This document shows positions 29,449-38,000 of a stretch of 64,000 nt of DNA, piece after piece; position 1 is the first letter of the stretch, and the number at the start of each line of letters is the position of its first letter. Both the position numbers and the translations under genes were made by a program. Below the pieces are notes generated by a model. The model saw only the letters and a list, made by a program, of their open reading frames with translations, ran no database searches and was not told the DNA's origin. The stretch comes from Niveibacterium sp. 24ML (GTDB taxonomy: Bacteria; Pseudomonadota; Gammaproteobacteria; Burkholderiales; Rhodocyclaceae): positions 62,001 to 126,000 of the forward strand of contig NZ_JAPFHA010000007.1 of NCBI RefSeq assembly GCF_026586805.1. Direction: 5' to 3'.

Positions 29449-30570
29449 ATGGCACTGACGATCGGCGTAGTGGCCGAACGTGTCACCGGTGAACGGCGCG
29501 TCGCGCTTGTTCCCGACGTGGCAAAGCGATTCAGGGCGCTCGGAGTCGAGCTTATCGTTCAACGTGGCGCATCGGACGCCGCCTGCATCGCTGAAAGCGA
29601 CTTTGCGGAAGTTCGCTGGGTCGATACGGTCGATGAAGTACTGGCGGCCGACATGGTGCTGGCAATCCAGCCGCCATCGGAAGAACTGCTCGGCAAGCTC
29701 AAACCCGGTGCGGTGCTGGTTGCAGGTTTGCAACCGTACCAGAGCGCCGATCGTGCGCGTTTTCTTGCAGAGCGGAAGATCACGTCGTTTGCGATGGAAC
29801 TGCTGCCGCGCATCTCGCGTGCGCAAAGCATGGACATCCTTTCGTCACAGGCGGCTTGTTCGGGCTACCAATGCGTGCTGATCGCCGCCAGCCACTGCAC
29901 GAAGTTCTTCCCGATGCTCACCTACGCGGCCGGCACGATTCGTCCGGCCAAAGTGCTGGTGATCGGTGCTGGCGTTGCAGGCCTGCAGGCCATCGCAACC
30001 GCGCGCCGCATGGGGGCGATGGTTGAAGCCTACGACGTGCGTCCGGAAACCAAGGAGCAGATCGAGTCGCTTGGCGCCAAGTTTGTCGATACGGGCGTTT
30101 CTGCTGCCGGCACCGGCGGCTACGCACGTGAGCTGACCGATGATGAAAAGCGCCAGCAGGCCGAGCGCCTGGGCAAGGCCGTCGCTCAGTGCGATGCATT
30201 GATCACGACCGCTGCGATTCCTGGCAAGCAGGCACCGCAGATCATCAGCGCCGACATGGTCGCCAAGATGAAGACCGGCGCCGTGGTGGTCGATATGGCT
30301 GCGGAATCGGGCGGTAACGTTGCTGGCACCGTTGCAGGTGAGGCGGTTCGTGTTGGTCCGGCCCTGATCGTCGGCCCGACCAATCTGCCCAGCCGCATGG
30401 CCGTGCATTCGTCGGAAATGTTCGCCAAGAACCTCTTCAATTTTGTCTCGCCGATGATCAAGGATGCGGCGCTGGCAATTGACTGGAGCGACGAGGTGAT
30501 CGCCGGTACTTGTCTCACGCACGACGGCGCGGTGCGCCACGAGGGCGTGAAAAAGATTCTCGGACTCTAA
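29449..30570 (+). CDS. pntAA: Proton-translocating NAD(P) transhydrogenase, alpha subunit part 1
   Basis: The NAD(H)-binding domain I of the transhydrogenase, which couples hydride transfer from NADH to NADP+ with proton inflow. The 373-aa protein has the family start LTIGVVAERVTGERRVAL, AKVLVIGAGVAGLQAIATAR (Rossmann GxGxxG) and the mobile loop TGGYARELTDDEKRQQ. AGGAGG lies upstream of the ATG. Alpha is split into two genes here, as in Rhodospirillum and many betaproteobacteria, so this gene encodes no membrane helices. Confidence 0.95.
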   Translation: MALTIGVVAERVTGERRVALVPDVAKRFRALGVELIVQRGASDAACIAESDFAEVRWVDTVDEVLAADMVLAIQPPSEELLGKLKPGAVLVAGLQPYQSADRARFLAERKITSFAMELLPRISRAQSMDILSSQAACSGYQCVLIAASHCTKFFPMLTYAAGTIRPAKVLVIGAGVAGLQAIATARRMGAMVEAYDVRPETKEQIESLGAKFVDTGVSAAGTGGYARELTDDEKRQQAERLGKAVAQCDALITTAAIPGKQAPQIISADMVAKMKTGAVVVDMAAESGGNVAGTVAGEAVRVGPALIVGPTNLPSRMAVHSSEMFAKNLFNFVSPMIKDAALAIDWSDEVIAGTCLTHDGAVRHEGVKKILGL

Positions 30571-30582
30571 GGGAGCGCCACG

Positions 30583-30885
30583 ATGGAAGGCTTCTCGGCA
30601 ATTTACATTTTCATGCTGGCCGCGTTTACCGGCTACGAAGTCATCGCGCGCGTGCCGGTGATTCTGCATACCCCGCTGATGTCGGGGTCAAACTTCGTGC
30701 ACGGCGTGGTGCTGGTGGGTGCGATGGTGGCGCTCGGCAATGCTGACCCGAACGATCCGCTGCAACTGGCGATCGGTTTCGTGGCCGTCGTGCTGGGTGC
30801 AGCCAATGCTGCGGGTGGTTATGTGGTCACCGAACGCATGCTTGCAATGTTCAAGCGCGATGACCGCAAGGAGGCCGCCAAATGA
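30583..30885 (+). CDS. pntAB: Transhydrogenase alpha subunit part 2 (membrane)
   Basis: A 100-aa membrane piece of the transhydrogenase proton channel. It has three to four hydrophobic helices and the conserved segment VIARVPVILHTPLMSGSNF. It lies 12 bases after pntAA and overlaps pntB by four bases (ATGA), so the three subunits are made from one transcript. Confidence 0.95.
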   Translation: MEGFSAIYIFMLAAFTGYEVIARVPVILHTPLMSGSNFVHGVVLVGAMVALGNADPNDPLQLAIGFVAVVLGAANAAGGYVVTERMLAMFKRDDRKEAAK

Positions 30886-32258
30886 TGGCGAAGTGGCTGA
30901 TTGATATCTCGTACTTTGTCGTCGCGGTGCTCTTCATCCTCGGCCTCAAGGCGATGGCTTCGCCGGTATCGGCACGCAAGGGCATCCTGTGGGCGGGCGC
31001 CGGCATGGTGCTCGCCACCGTGGTGACCTTTCTGACCCCTGGCATGCAGAACTTTGCCTACATCATCGTCGCGCTGGCGCTTGGCGGCGGGGTGGCGTGG
31101 TGGTCGGGCAAGATCGTCAAGATGACCGACATGCCGCAGATGGTTGCCATCTACAACGGCATGGGCGGTGGTGCGGCGGCAGCGATCGCGGCGCTTGAGT
31201 TCTCGCGCGGCCACGTCACCGGTCCGGTGGTGACTACGTTGGCAACGCTCGGTGCCCTGATTGGCGCGGTGTCGTTTTCGGGATCGTGCATCGCCTGGGC
31301 AAAGCTTCAGGGGGTGATGCAGAAAGCCCACCGTCTGCCGGCGCAGAACATGGTTAACCTTGTTCTTGCTGTGGTTACGATTGGCTTTGGGGTGGTGATC
31401 GTCGTGGGCGGGCATCCGTCTCCGATGCACATCATTGCCTTCTTCGTCCTTGCGCTGGTACTCGGAGCCGTCCTGACGCTGCCGATCGGCGGTGCCGACA
31501 TGCCGGTGGTGATCTCGTTGTTCAACGCTTTCACCGGCCTGGCAGTGGGTTTTGAGGGCTACGTGCTGGGCAACCCGGCGCTGATCATCGCCGGTATCGT
31601 GGTCGGTGCGGCAGGTACGCTGCTGACCCAGCTGATGGCCAAGGCCATGAACCGCCCGCTCACCAACATCCTGTTCCAGCCGATCACCGGCGAAGCGCAG
31701 GCAGGTGGTGCGATCGCGGGTTCGATGAAGGAAGTGTCGGGCCTTGATGCCGCTGCGATGATGCGCTATGCGCAGAAGGTGATCGTTGTGCCGGGTTACG
31801 GCATGGCAGTGGCCGGTGCGCAGCACAAGGTGTGGGAGATGGCCCAGCTGCTTGAGAAGGAAGGCGTCGAGGTGAAGTTCGCGATTCACCCGGTTGCCGG
31901 CCGCATGCCGGGCCACATGAACGTGCTGCTGGCTGAAGCGGGTGTGCCTTACGACAAGATCTTCGACCTTGAAGAGATCAACGCCGAGTTCCCGCTCGCA
32001 GACGTTGCACTGGTGATTGGTGCGAACGACGTGGTGAACCCGGTGGCGCGTACCGACAAGTCGAGCCCGATCTACGGCATGCCGATTCTGGATGCCGACA
32101 AGGCGCAGAACGTGATCGTGATCAAGCGCGGCAAGGGTGCAGGCTACTCCGGGATCGAAAACGCGCTTTTCTACGAGGACAACTGCCGCATGCTCTACGG
32201 CAGTGCCCAGCAGGCAATCGCCGACGTGATCACCAACGTCAAGTCGATGGCCAGCTGA
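30882..32258 (+). CDS. pntB: Transhydrogenase beta subunit
   Basis: A 458-aa subunit. Nine or so membrane helices fill residues 1-260; conserved NGMGGGAAAAIAALEF and HPSPMHIIAFFVLAL carry channel residues. The C-terminal NADP(H)-binding domain III contains VVPGYGMAVAGAQHKVWEMA, AIHPVAGRMPGHMNVLLAEA, IGANDVVNPVART and the final GKGAGYSGIENALFY. Completes the pnt operon and is followed by a strong terminator. Confidence 0.96.
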   Translation: MMAKWLIDISYFVVAVLFILGLKAMASPVSARKGILWAGAGMVLATVVTFLTPGMQNFAYIIVALALGGGVAWWSGKIVKMTDMPQMVAIYNGMGGGAAAAIAALEFSRGHVTGPVVTTLATLGALIGAVSFSGSCIAWAKLQGVMQKAHRLPAQNMVNLVLAVVTIGFGVVIVVGGHPSPMHIIAFFVLALVLGAVLTLPIGGADMPVVISLFNAFTGLAVGFEGYVLGNPALIIAGIVVGAAGTLLTQLMAKAMNRPLTNILFQPITGEAQAGGAIAGSMKEVSGLDAAAMMRYAQKVIVVPGYGMAVAGAQHKVWEMAQLLEKEGVEVKFAIHPVAGRMPGHMNVLLAEAGVPYDKIFDLEEINAEFPLADVALVIGANDVVNPVARTDKSSPIYGMPILDADKAQNVIVIKRGKGAGYSGIENALFYEDNCRMLYGSAQQAIADVITNVKSMAS

Positions 32259-32277
32259 TCAGGCTTCGGCAGAATGA

Positions 32278-32307
32278 AAAGAGGCGCCCGCGGGCGCCTC
32301 TTTTTTT
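32278..32307 (+). terminator. Rho-independent terminator of pnt operon
   Basis: A self-complementary GAGGCGCCCGCGGGCGCCTC stem at 32281-32300 is preceded by AAAA and followed by seven T residues. Confidence 0.92.
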
Positions 32308-32337
32308 GGGGCTGAGCTGTTCTGAATAGCGTTGAAA

Positions 32338-32357
32338 CCTTTTCTCCCGAGAAAAGG
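32338..32357. repeat. Perfect inverted repeat at the edge of the IS remnant
   Basis: CCTTTTCT-CCCG-AGAAAAGG, eight paired bases. It lies just outside the transposase remnant; it may be an old element end or a second terminator hairpin. Confidence 0.5.
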
Positions 32358-32361
32358 AATT

Positions 32362-32820
32362 CAATCATCAGGCGTAGCCAGCAAGACTATTTGCTTGCCT
32401 TAAAATTGTCGCAGCTGGATCAGGTTGAGCGCGGTGAGCTCACCTATCGCTAGGCTCAGGAGCGCTACAGCGTCCAGGGCATCAGCACGCTCTTGAGTTG
32501 GCTGCGTCGTCACGGTCGGCAGGATTGGTCAGCGGGTGAGCATCGTTGCCTATGACGACACGTTCTAAAACCGCTCCGGCCAAGCCGCTGACGCCCGAAC
32601 GGCATATCAAGGCTCTGCAGGTGCAGGTGCGCGAGGCCAATGAGACGGCGCAACGCTTCGAGGCCATCATTGCGGTGCTCAAGGACGTTCCGGCGTACGC
32701 GTCGTAAAAAGCTTCCGGCAAGTCCTCACGCAAAGGCGCCTGAGCGGCCTTAGCGTGGCAAGGGCTTGCCAGTGCAGGGGCATCAGCCGCCAGGCGTACT
32801 GCCAGGCTGAGCAGCGGTAA
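32362..32820 (+). pseudogene. Degraded IS3-family transposase (OrfA plus start of OrfB)
   Basis: Three fragments of an IS3-type transposase follow one another in different frames. Fragment 1 (32362 onward) reads an OrfA helix-turn-helix, YLLALKLSQLDQVERGELTY, then a TAG stop at 32451, then AQERYSVQGISTLLSWLRRHG. Fragment 2 (ATG 32552 to TAA 32707, 51 codons) resembles the coiled-coil end of OrfA (ERHIKALQVQVREANETAQR). Fragment 3 (about 32710-32820) resembles the OrfB start: LSGLSVARACQCRGISRQAY. The catalytic DDE core is absent and the flanking nrdJ gene ends 91 bases later. No terminal repeats could be paired with confidence. Confidence 0.75.
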
Positions 32821-32910
32821 CAGCGCGGCAATCCGCCGCCCGTCGGGCGGTCGTGATGGCTCGCGATTACCGCATCCGACAAGGGCCTTTTGTGACGATT
32901 GGCGGGTTAC

Positions 32911-35778
32911 TTAGCCGCAGGTGCCTACGGCACCACAGGCGGTGCAGAAGTCGCAGCCGTCTTTGCGGATGACTGACATGTTGCCGCATTCCGAGCACAG
33001 CGAGCCTTGCATCAGCTCAGGGTCGCGCTCGGGGCGCGGCGCTTCGAGGATGCCCATTTCGCGCGTCGGGTAGCCGTTTTCGTCGAGCACGCCGAGCATC
33101 GCGTAGCGGTGAATCACAAGGCGTGCGATGTAGGCGACGGTCGAGGGCCAGTTCTGCTGACGGCGAGTGCCAGGGACGAAGGCCATGAAATCGCCCAGGG
33201 GTTCCGGGTAGTTCAGCAGCTTGCGAAGTTTCATGCCGATCCAGGCCGGGTCCATCACGCGCATGTCGAGCGAGAGGATCTGGGTCAGGCCGTCGAGCGC
33301 GCGCGGGTAGTTGCCCGAGAGCCACATCGAGTACGGGCGGGTGACGCCGTCCGGCAGCATGATTTCCTTGAGACCGAGCACGAACTCTTCACCGGTGGCC
33401 GGGTTGGCGATGTCCACGGTCCAGGACAGGGTGCCGTCGGTGCCGGTCTTGGGCTCTTGCAGGCTGAAGACGGCGTCGAGCACCGGCGTCGGCGCTTCAA
33501 CTTCGAATGCGCCGAGCTTCTCGCAGCGGTAGCGCACGATCTGCGCAAAGGCCGCGACCACGCCCGGCACGATGCGGTGTTCGCCATGCGGCGGGAAGGG
33601 CAGGTCGAAGGAACGTTCGCCAACCGTGCGGGCGAGCGTGTCGAGCTTGAGCTTGAGCCAGGCACGATCGTTCGCGCGCATGTCCATCGACAGCGTCTTG
33701 GCCACTGCGCCAAGGCCGCGCGGCTGGTCAGCGCCGTTCACCCAGACTTCAAACGGGAAGGCGCCGCGCGGCACTGCATCGCCGTTGGGCTCCATGTGAC
33801 CAACGAAGATGCCGAACTCGCCTTGCGGGGTTTCGAGCATGTAGGTCCAGGAACTGTTGCCATCCGGCAGCGCGGGGCGGCCCGGCCAGCGCAGGCTGGC
33901 GAGCACCGGGGCCGGCAGCGACTTGATCGAGAGGCGGCGGTTCGCATCGGCGATCACAACGTCCTGCGGTTGCTTCTTCTCGGTGTTGCTTGGCTCGACC
34001 GACAGCACCGAGCCCAGAACGCTGTTGGGGCGGTAGGTCGCGAGGCCTTTGAGGCCGGCTTTCCAGGCGTCGAGGTAGAGGTCTTCGAACTCGGTGTAGG
34101 GGTAGTCGGCCGGCACGTTCACTGTCTTCGAGATCGAGGTGTCCACATACGGTGCGACTGCCGCAACCATGTCCTTGTGGGCTTGTGCGCTGATCTGCAG
34201 GGCGGTGACGAAGTAGTCCGGCAACTGTTCGACATTGCCACCCAAGTGGCGATAGGCGCGCCAGGCGTAGTCCTCGACTGCGTACTCCTTGAAGGTGCCG
34301 TCGGCCATCCGCTTCTTGCGGGTGTAGGTGTAGGAGAAGGGCGGCTCGATGCCGTTCGAGGCATTGTCGGCGAAGGCCAGCGAGATCGTGCCGGTCGGCG
34401 CGATCGAAAGCAGGTGCGAGTTGCGGATGCCGTGCTTGCGGATCTTGTCCTTCACCTCGTTCGGCAGGCGCGATGCGAAGTTGCCGCCCGAAAGGTACAT
34501 GTCGGCGTTGAACAGCGGGAAGGCGCCGCGCTCCTTGGCCAGGTTAACCGAGGCAAGGTAGGCACGGTCACGCATGAACTCGGAGATCTTGGTTGCCATG
34601 GCGCGCGCTTCGGCGGTGTCGTAGCGCAGCTTGAGCATGATCAGCGCATCGCCCAGCCCGGTGAAGCCAAGACCGACACGGCGCTTGTTCATGGCTTCCT
34701 GGTGCTGGTTTTCCAGCGGCCAGTTGGTCACGTCGAGCACGTTGTCGAGCATGCGGATCGAGGTTTCGACGTTCTCGCCAAAGGCTTCGAAGTCGAACGA
34801 AGCTTTCTTGCCGAAGGCGTCGCGGACGAAGTTGACCAGGTTGATCGAGCCCAGGCAGCAGCAGCCGTAGGGCGGCAGCGGCTGTTCTGCGCACGGGTTC
34901 GTCGCTTCGATCGTTTCGCAGTAGTAGAGGTTGTTGTCCTTGTTCATGCGATCAAGGAACAGGATGCCCGGTTCTGCGTGGTCGTAGGTGGAGCGCATGA
35001 TCTGGTCCCACAGTTCGCGGGCGCGAACCTTGCGGTAGACCCAGGAACCGTCTTCACGCTGGTAGCTGCCTGCGTCGCGCAGTTCCTGGCAGGGCTCGGA
35101 CTTGTGGGCCAGTTCAACGTCGCCGTCGGCTTCAACCGCCTGCATGAAGATGTCCGTCACGCCGACCGAAATGTTGAAGTTCGACAGGTCACCCTGATCC
35201 TTGGCGTGGATGAAGGCTTCGATATCCGGGTGGTCGCAACGCAGCACGCCCATCTGGGCGCCACGGCGCGCGCCGGCGGATTCAACCGTTTCGCAGGAAC
35301 GATCGAACACCCGCATGTAGCTTACCGGGCCGCTGGCACGGCTTTGCGTGCCACGCACCAGCGCGCCGGCCGGGCGGATCGACGAGAAGTCATAACCCAC
35401 GCCGCCACCGCGACGCATGGTTTCGGCCGCTTCGGCCAGCGCGGTGTAGATGCCGGGGCGGCCGTCGACCACTTCGGTCACCGAATCGCCGACCGGCTGC
35501 ACGAAGCAGTTGATCAGGGTGGCAGCAAGGCTGGTGCCGGCCGCCGAGTTGATGCGGCCTGCCGGCACGAAGCCGGCCTTGAGCGCGTGCTCGAACTTGG
35601 CTTCCCAGTGGGCGCGGCGGTCTTCCGCTTCATTGGCGGCGAGTGCACGGGCAACACGCCGCCGCACATCATCGACCGACTGCTCTGAACCCTTGGCGTA
35701 CTTCTCCAGCAGGACTTCGCCTGAGATTTCCTGGGGCAGCAGTGTGTCGAGGGTGACGGTGGCTTCGCGTTGACTCAT
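32911..35778 (-). CDS. nrdJ: Adenosylcobalamin-dependent (class II) ribonucleotide reductase
   Basis: NrdJ reduces ribonucleotides to deoxyribonucleotides with a radical generated from adenosylcobalamin, with no need for oxygen. The 955-aa product has [18 protein letters not shown] with C91 of the reducible pair, [16 protein letters not shown], the finger loop N294-P-C296-A-E298 with thiyl-radical Cys and Glu, and [13 protein letters not shown]. Residues 640-900 are a long beta-rich C-terminal extension. The last 30 residues carry CSECGNM and CDFCTACG, a zinc ribbon or redox tail. CCGGAG seven bases before ATG 35778 sets the start; the extension to 35835 is unsupported. Confidence 0.96.
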   Translation of the reverse strand: MSQREATVTLDTLLPQEISGEVLLEKYAKGSEQSVDDVRRRVARALAANEAEDRRAHWEAKFEHALKAGFVPAGRINSAAGTSLAATLINCFVQPVGDSVTEVVDGRPGIYTALAEAAETMRRGGGVGYDFSSIRPAGALVRGTQSRASGPVSYMRVFDRSCETVESAGARRGAQMGVLRCDHPDIEAFIHAKDQGDLSNFNISVGVTDIFMQAVEADGDVELAHKSEPCQELRDAGSYQREDGSWVYRKVRARELWDQIMRSTYDHAEPGILFLDRMNKDNNLYYCETIEATNPCAEQPLPPYGCCCLGSINLVNFVRDAFGKKASFDFEAFGENVETSIRMLDNVLDVTNWPLENQHQEAMNKRRVGLGFTGLGDALIMLKLRYDTAEARAMATKISEFMRDRAYLASVNLAKERGAFPLFNADMYLSGGNFASRLPNEVKDKIRKHGIRNSHLLSIAPTGTISLAFADNASNGIEPPFSYTYTRKKRMADGTFKEYAVEDYAWRAYRHLGGNVEQLPDYFVTALQISAQAHKDMVAAVAPYVDTSISKTVNVPADYPYTEFEDLYLDAWKAGLKGLATYRPNSVLGSVLSVEPSNTEKKQPQDVVIADANRRLSIKSLPAPVLASLRWPGRPALPDGNSSWTYMLETPQGEFGIFVGHMEPNGDAVPRGAFPFEVWVNGADQPRGLGAVAKTLSMDMRANDRAWLKLKLDTLARTVGERSFDLPFPPHGEHRIVPGVVAAFAQIVRYRCEKLGAFEVEAPTPVLDAVFSLQEPKTGTDGTLSWTVDIANPATGEEFVLGLKEIMLPDGVTRPYSMWLSGNYPRALDGLTQILSLDMRVMDPAWIGMKLRKLLNYPEPLGDFMAFVPGTRRQQNWPSTVAYIARLVIHRYAMLGVLDENGYPTREMGILEAPRPERDPELMQGSLCSECGNMSVIRKDGCDFCTACGAVGTCG

Positions 35779-35838
35779 GACGAACTCCGGAGAATGGGGA
35801 AAACGAATGTCGCCAGAGCGGCGACCGGCGAGCATTAG

Positions 35839-35854
35839 ACCACAAGATGTAGGG
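35839..35854 (-). promoter_or_regulatory. Candidate NrdR box upstream of nrdJ
   Basis: The plus strand reads ACCACAAGATGTAGGG about 60 bases before the nrdJ ATG. Its core CACAA-G-AT-G-TAG fits the type CACAA-N-AT-N-TAG seen in known NrdR boxes. NrdR boxes usually occur in pairs; a convincing second copy is not seen. Confidence 0.4.
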
Positions 35855-35918
35855 GGGTGGTACTGGAAAAAATCAACAGACGGTAGTTGACTTCGCCGGG
35901 ATTGGCGCTAGTACTGGG

Positions 35919-35946
35919 CCTCCGCAAAGCGGCTGCTTTGCGGAGG
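35919..35946 (-). terminator. Hairpin after HDOD gene, upstream of nrdJ
   Basis: CCTCCGCAAAGC / GCTTTGCGGAGG, a perfect 12-pair stem with a four-base loop, begins 12 bases past the HDOD stop. There is no T-tract, so its efficiency as terminator is uncertain. Confidence 0.5.
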
Positions 35947-35958
35947 GGGCGGGCTTGA

Positions 35959-36795
35959 TCAGGCGGTTGCGAGCACAGCCTGCATCATTTCCATCTGGGC
36001 TTCGACGCTGGGCAGCACGGCCTCGACGTCAGCGACTTCGATCCCTGCAAGGGCCTCGCTGCGATGGTGCAGCGGATACTCGTATTCACTGGCGCCGCCC
36101 GAGCGGGCCGCCACCGCGCTGGTGAGGTTGAGCAGTGCCGCCGCTTCGGCGCTGTCGCCCGCAGCTTCTGGCTGGAGCTGGGAGCCGATCAGCACGCCGA
36201 AGGTCACTGGTAGCTGCCACTTGGCGGTGAGCGCCGCGCCCACTTCGGCGAAGTCGCAGCCGATGATGCGGCGCTCGACATCCGGCAAGGTGTCGCCCTC
36301 GCTTGGCGTGGTGTCCAGTACCAGTGCCATCAGGTCCGGCACCGCGACATACATGACGAGATGGCCTGCGTCGGCCAGCAGGCCCGCGACAAAGAGGCGT
36401 TCCGGGCTGTGGCCGCGCTTTGAGCGCGCGACTTCGCGGGCAAGCATGCCGCGCCGAATGCTGTCGCGCCAGAAGCGCGCCATGTCCATACGCTGCGGGC
36501 GAATGCCCGAGAACATGGCGGTCACCGATGTGGCGAGCACCAGGTCGTGCACTTGCTCAAGCCCGATCAGGCTGACCGCCCGGTTGATCGATTCAATCTT
36601 GCGCGCGTAGCCGTAGAACGCGCTGTTGGCCAGGCGCAAGAGCGATGCGGTCAGTGCCGGATCGGTGGCGATGACATCTGCGACCTCGGCAATCGATACG
36701 TCCGGGTCGTCCATGGCCGCGCGAACCTTCAGGTAGACGTCGGGCAGGGTCGCCAGGCGATCGACGTACGCCACCAGTTCCTGCGCAAGATGCAT
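35959..36795 (-). CDS. HDOD domain protein
   Basis: A 278-aa protein with an HDOD domain (PF08668). The start reads LVAYVDRLATLPDVYLKVRA. Signature blocks are VADVIATDPALTASLLRLAN, YARKIESINRAVSLIGLEQV and FVAGLLADAGHLVMYVAVPD. The Cys-Asp-Phe (GCDFAEVGAALTAKWQLP) region replaces the metal-binding HD residues, so it is a signalling or scaffold domain and not an active phosphodiesterase. It lies 12 bases downstream of the CDF exporter gene and is probably co-transcribed with it. Confidence 0.87.
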   Translation of the reverse strand: MHLAQELVAYVDRLATLPDVYLKVRAAMDDPDVSIAEVADVIATDPALTASLLRLANSAFYGYARKIESINRAVSLIGLEQVHDLVLATSVTAMFSGIRPQRMDMARFWRDSIRRGMLAREVARSKRGHSPERLFVAGLLADAGHLVMYVAVPDLMALVLDTTPSEGDTLPDVERRIIGCDFAEVGAALTAKWQLPVTFGVLIGSQLQPEAAGDSAEAAALLNLTSAVAARSGGASEYEYPLHHRSEALAGIEVADVEAVLPSVEAQMEMMQAVLATA

Positions 36796-36807
36796 GGTTC
36801 GCTCCTC

Positions 36808-37896
36808 TCAGTTTGTTCTTGATTTCGTTTGCCGCCCGATTTTAGCGAGCGGAAAGTGATCCTGGCCCGGTAACTCCGGCTGCAGGGTCAAATGTTCAAT
36901 TGAAAACTCGTTCTTCACCCGCTGCCGCACCGCGACCAGCACGGCGGGCCAGGGTGTGCTGTCGTCGAGCAGCAAATGGGCCGACAGCGCGACCCGCCCG
37001 GGTGCGTAATGCCACACATGCAGGTCATGCACCGAGCGTACGCCATCTATTGCCGCAATGCACTGACCGACCGCTTCAAGCGAGAGGCCGCTTGGCACGC
37101 CATCGAGCAGCACGCGAAACGCCTCGCGCAGAATCGTGGCGGTCGAACCGAGAATCAGCGCGCAGATCAGGACGGAGATGATCGGGTCAGCAGCTTGCCA
37201 GCCGGTGAAATGCACGACGAGCAGGCCGATGATGGCTGCGACCGAACCGAGCAGATCGCCGATCACATGAATCAGCGCGCCCCGCACGTTGAGCGAGCGC
37301 TCGCCGCGCATCAGCATCCATGCCGCCACCAGATTGACAAGGAAGCCGCTTGCGGCAATCGCAACGGCGGGCAGGGCGTCGATTGGCTCAGGGTTGCGCA
37401 GGCGGGTGATCGCTTCCCAGGTAATGCCCGCGACGATGGCCAGCATCAGGACGCCATTGGTGAGGGCCGCGAGCGCTTCGATCCGCCCGAATCCGTAACT
37501 GTGGCGCGCGGTCGGCGGGCGCAGCGCAATGCGGGCGGCGGCGGCGGCGATCGCCAGCGAAAGACTGTCCGACAGCATGTGACCGGCATCGCCCAGCAGC
37601 GCCAGGGAGCCGGTCACAAGCCCGCCAACCAGTTCGACAGCGGCAAAACCCAGGGTCAGCAGCAGCGCGAATGTCAGCGTGCGGGCGCTGCTGTTGGCAC
37701 CGTGGTGATGGTGGCCGTGGCTACAGCTGGCACCATGATCGTGGGAATGCCTGTGATCATGCGCGCGGCCGGCCGGCGACTTTGCGGCAGCCGGTGAAGG
37801 AGACGTGGCGCCGGCATGATGGTGGTCGTGGTGCGCATGGTCGCAGGGCCCCGCATGGGGGGCGTGCGACTTCCGCGGCGGTGCGTAAGCGGTCAT
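36808..37896 (-). CDS. CDF-family cation exporter (zinc/cobalt/cadmium), His-rich N-terminus
   Basis: An inner-membrane cation/proton antiporter of 362 aa. Residues 1-68 contain many His-X-His repeats (DHAHHDHHHAG; SHGHHHHGANSS), likely a zinc-binding tail. Six membrane helices follow, with the transport-site motifs HMLSD in helix II and a matching HVIGDLLGS in helix V. This HxxxD pair is typical of zinc-transporting CDF proteins such as CzcD and ZitB. A C-terminal ferredoxin-like domain has VRSVHDLHVWHYAPGRVALS. The coding start at ATG 37896 keeps the His-rich tail. Confidence 0.92.
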   Translation of the reverse strand: MTAYAPPRKSHAPHAGPCDHAHHDHHHAGATSPSPAAAKSPAGRAHDHRHSHDHGASCSHGHHHHGANSSARTLTFALLLTLGFAAVELVGGLVTGSLALLGDAGHMLSDSLSLAIAAAAARIALRPPTARHSYGFGRIEALAALTNGVLMLAIVAGITWEAITRLRNPEPIDALPAVAIAASGFLVNLVAAWMLMRGERSLNVRGALIHVIGDLLGSVAAIIGLLVVHFTGWQAADPIISVLICALILGSTATILREAFRVLLDGVPSGLSLEAVGQCIAAIDGVRSVHDLHVWHYAPGRVALSAHLLLDDSTPWPAVLVAVRQRVKNEFSIEHLTLQPELPGQDHFPLAKIGRQTKSRTN

Positions 37897-38000
37897 TCAG
37901 CGGCAATCGGGGCTAGGCCGCGCAGCGGGGTGTGCGCGAGACCGTCCGATTCTAACGCTGTCAGCTTGCGCGTCGTGCGGCCACGCTGAATTGCGCCGGC

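Noticed and set aside
32482-32733. An 83-codon minus-strand frame in the IS remnant
   Set aside because: Antisense to recognisable transposase fragments.
33007-35688. An 893-codon open frame on the plus strand opposite nrdJ
   Set aside because: It is the mirror of a well-supported reductase gene in GC-rich DNA. Its translation is Val/Gly/His/Arg-rich without family motifs.
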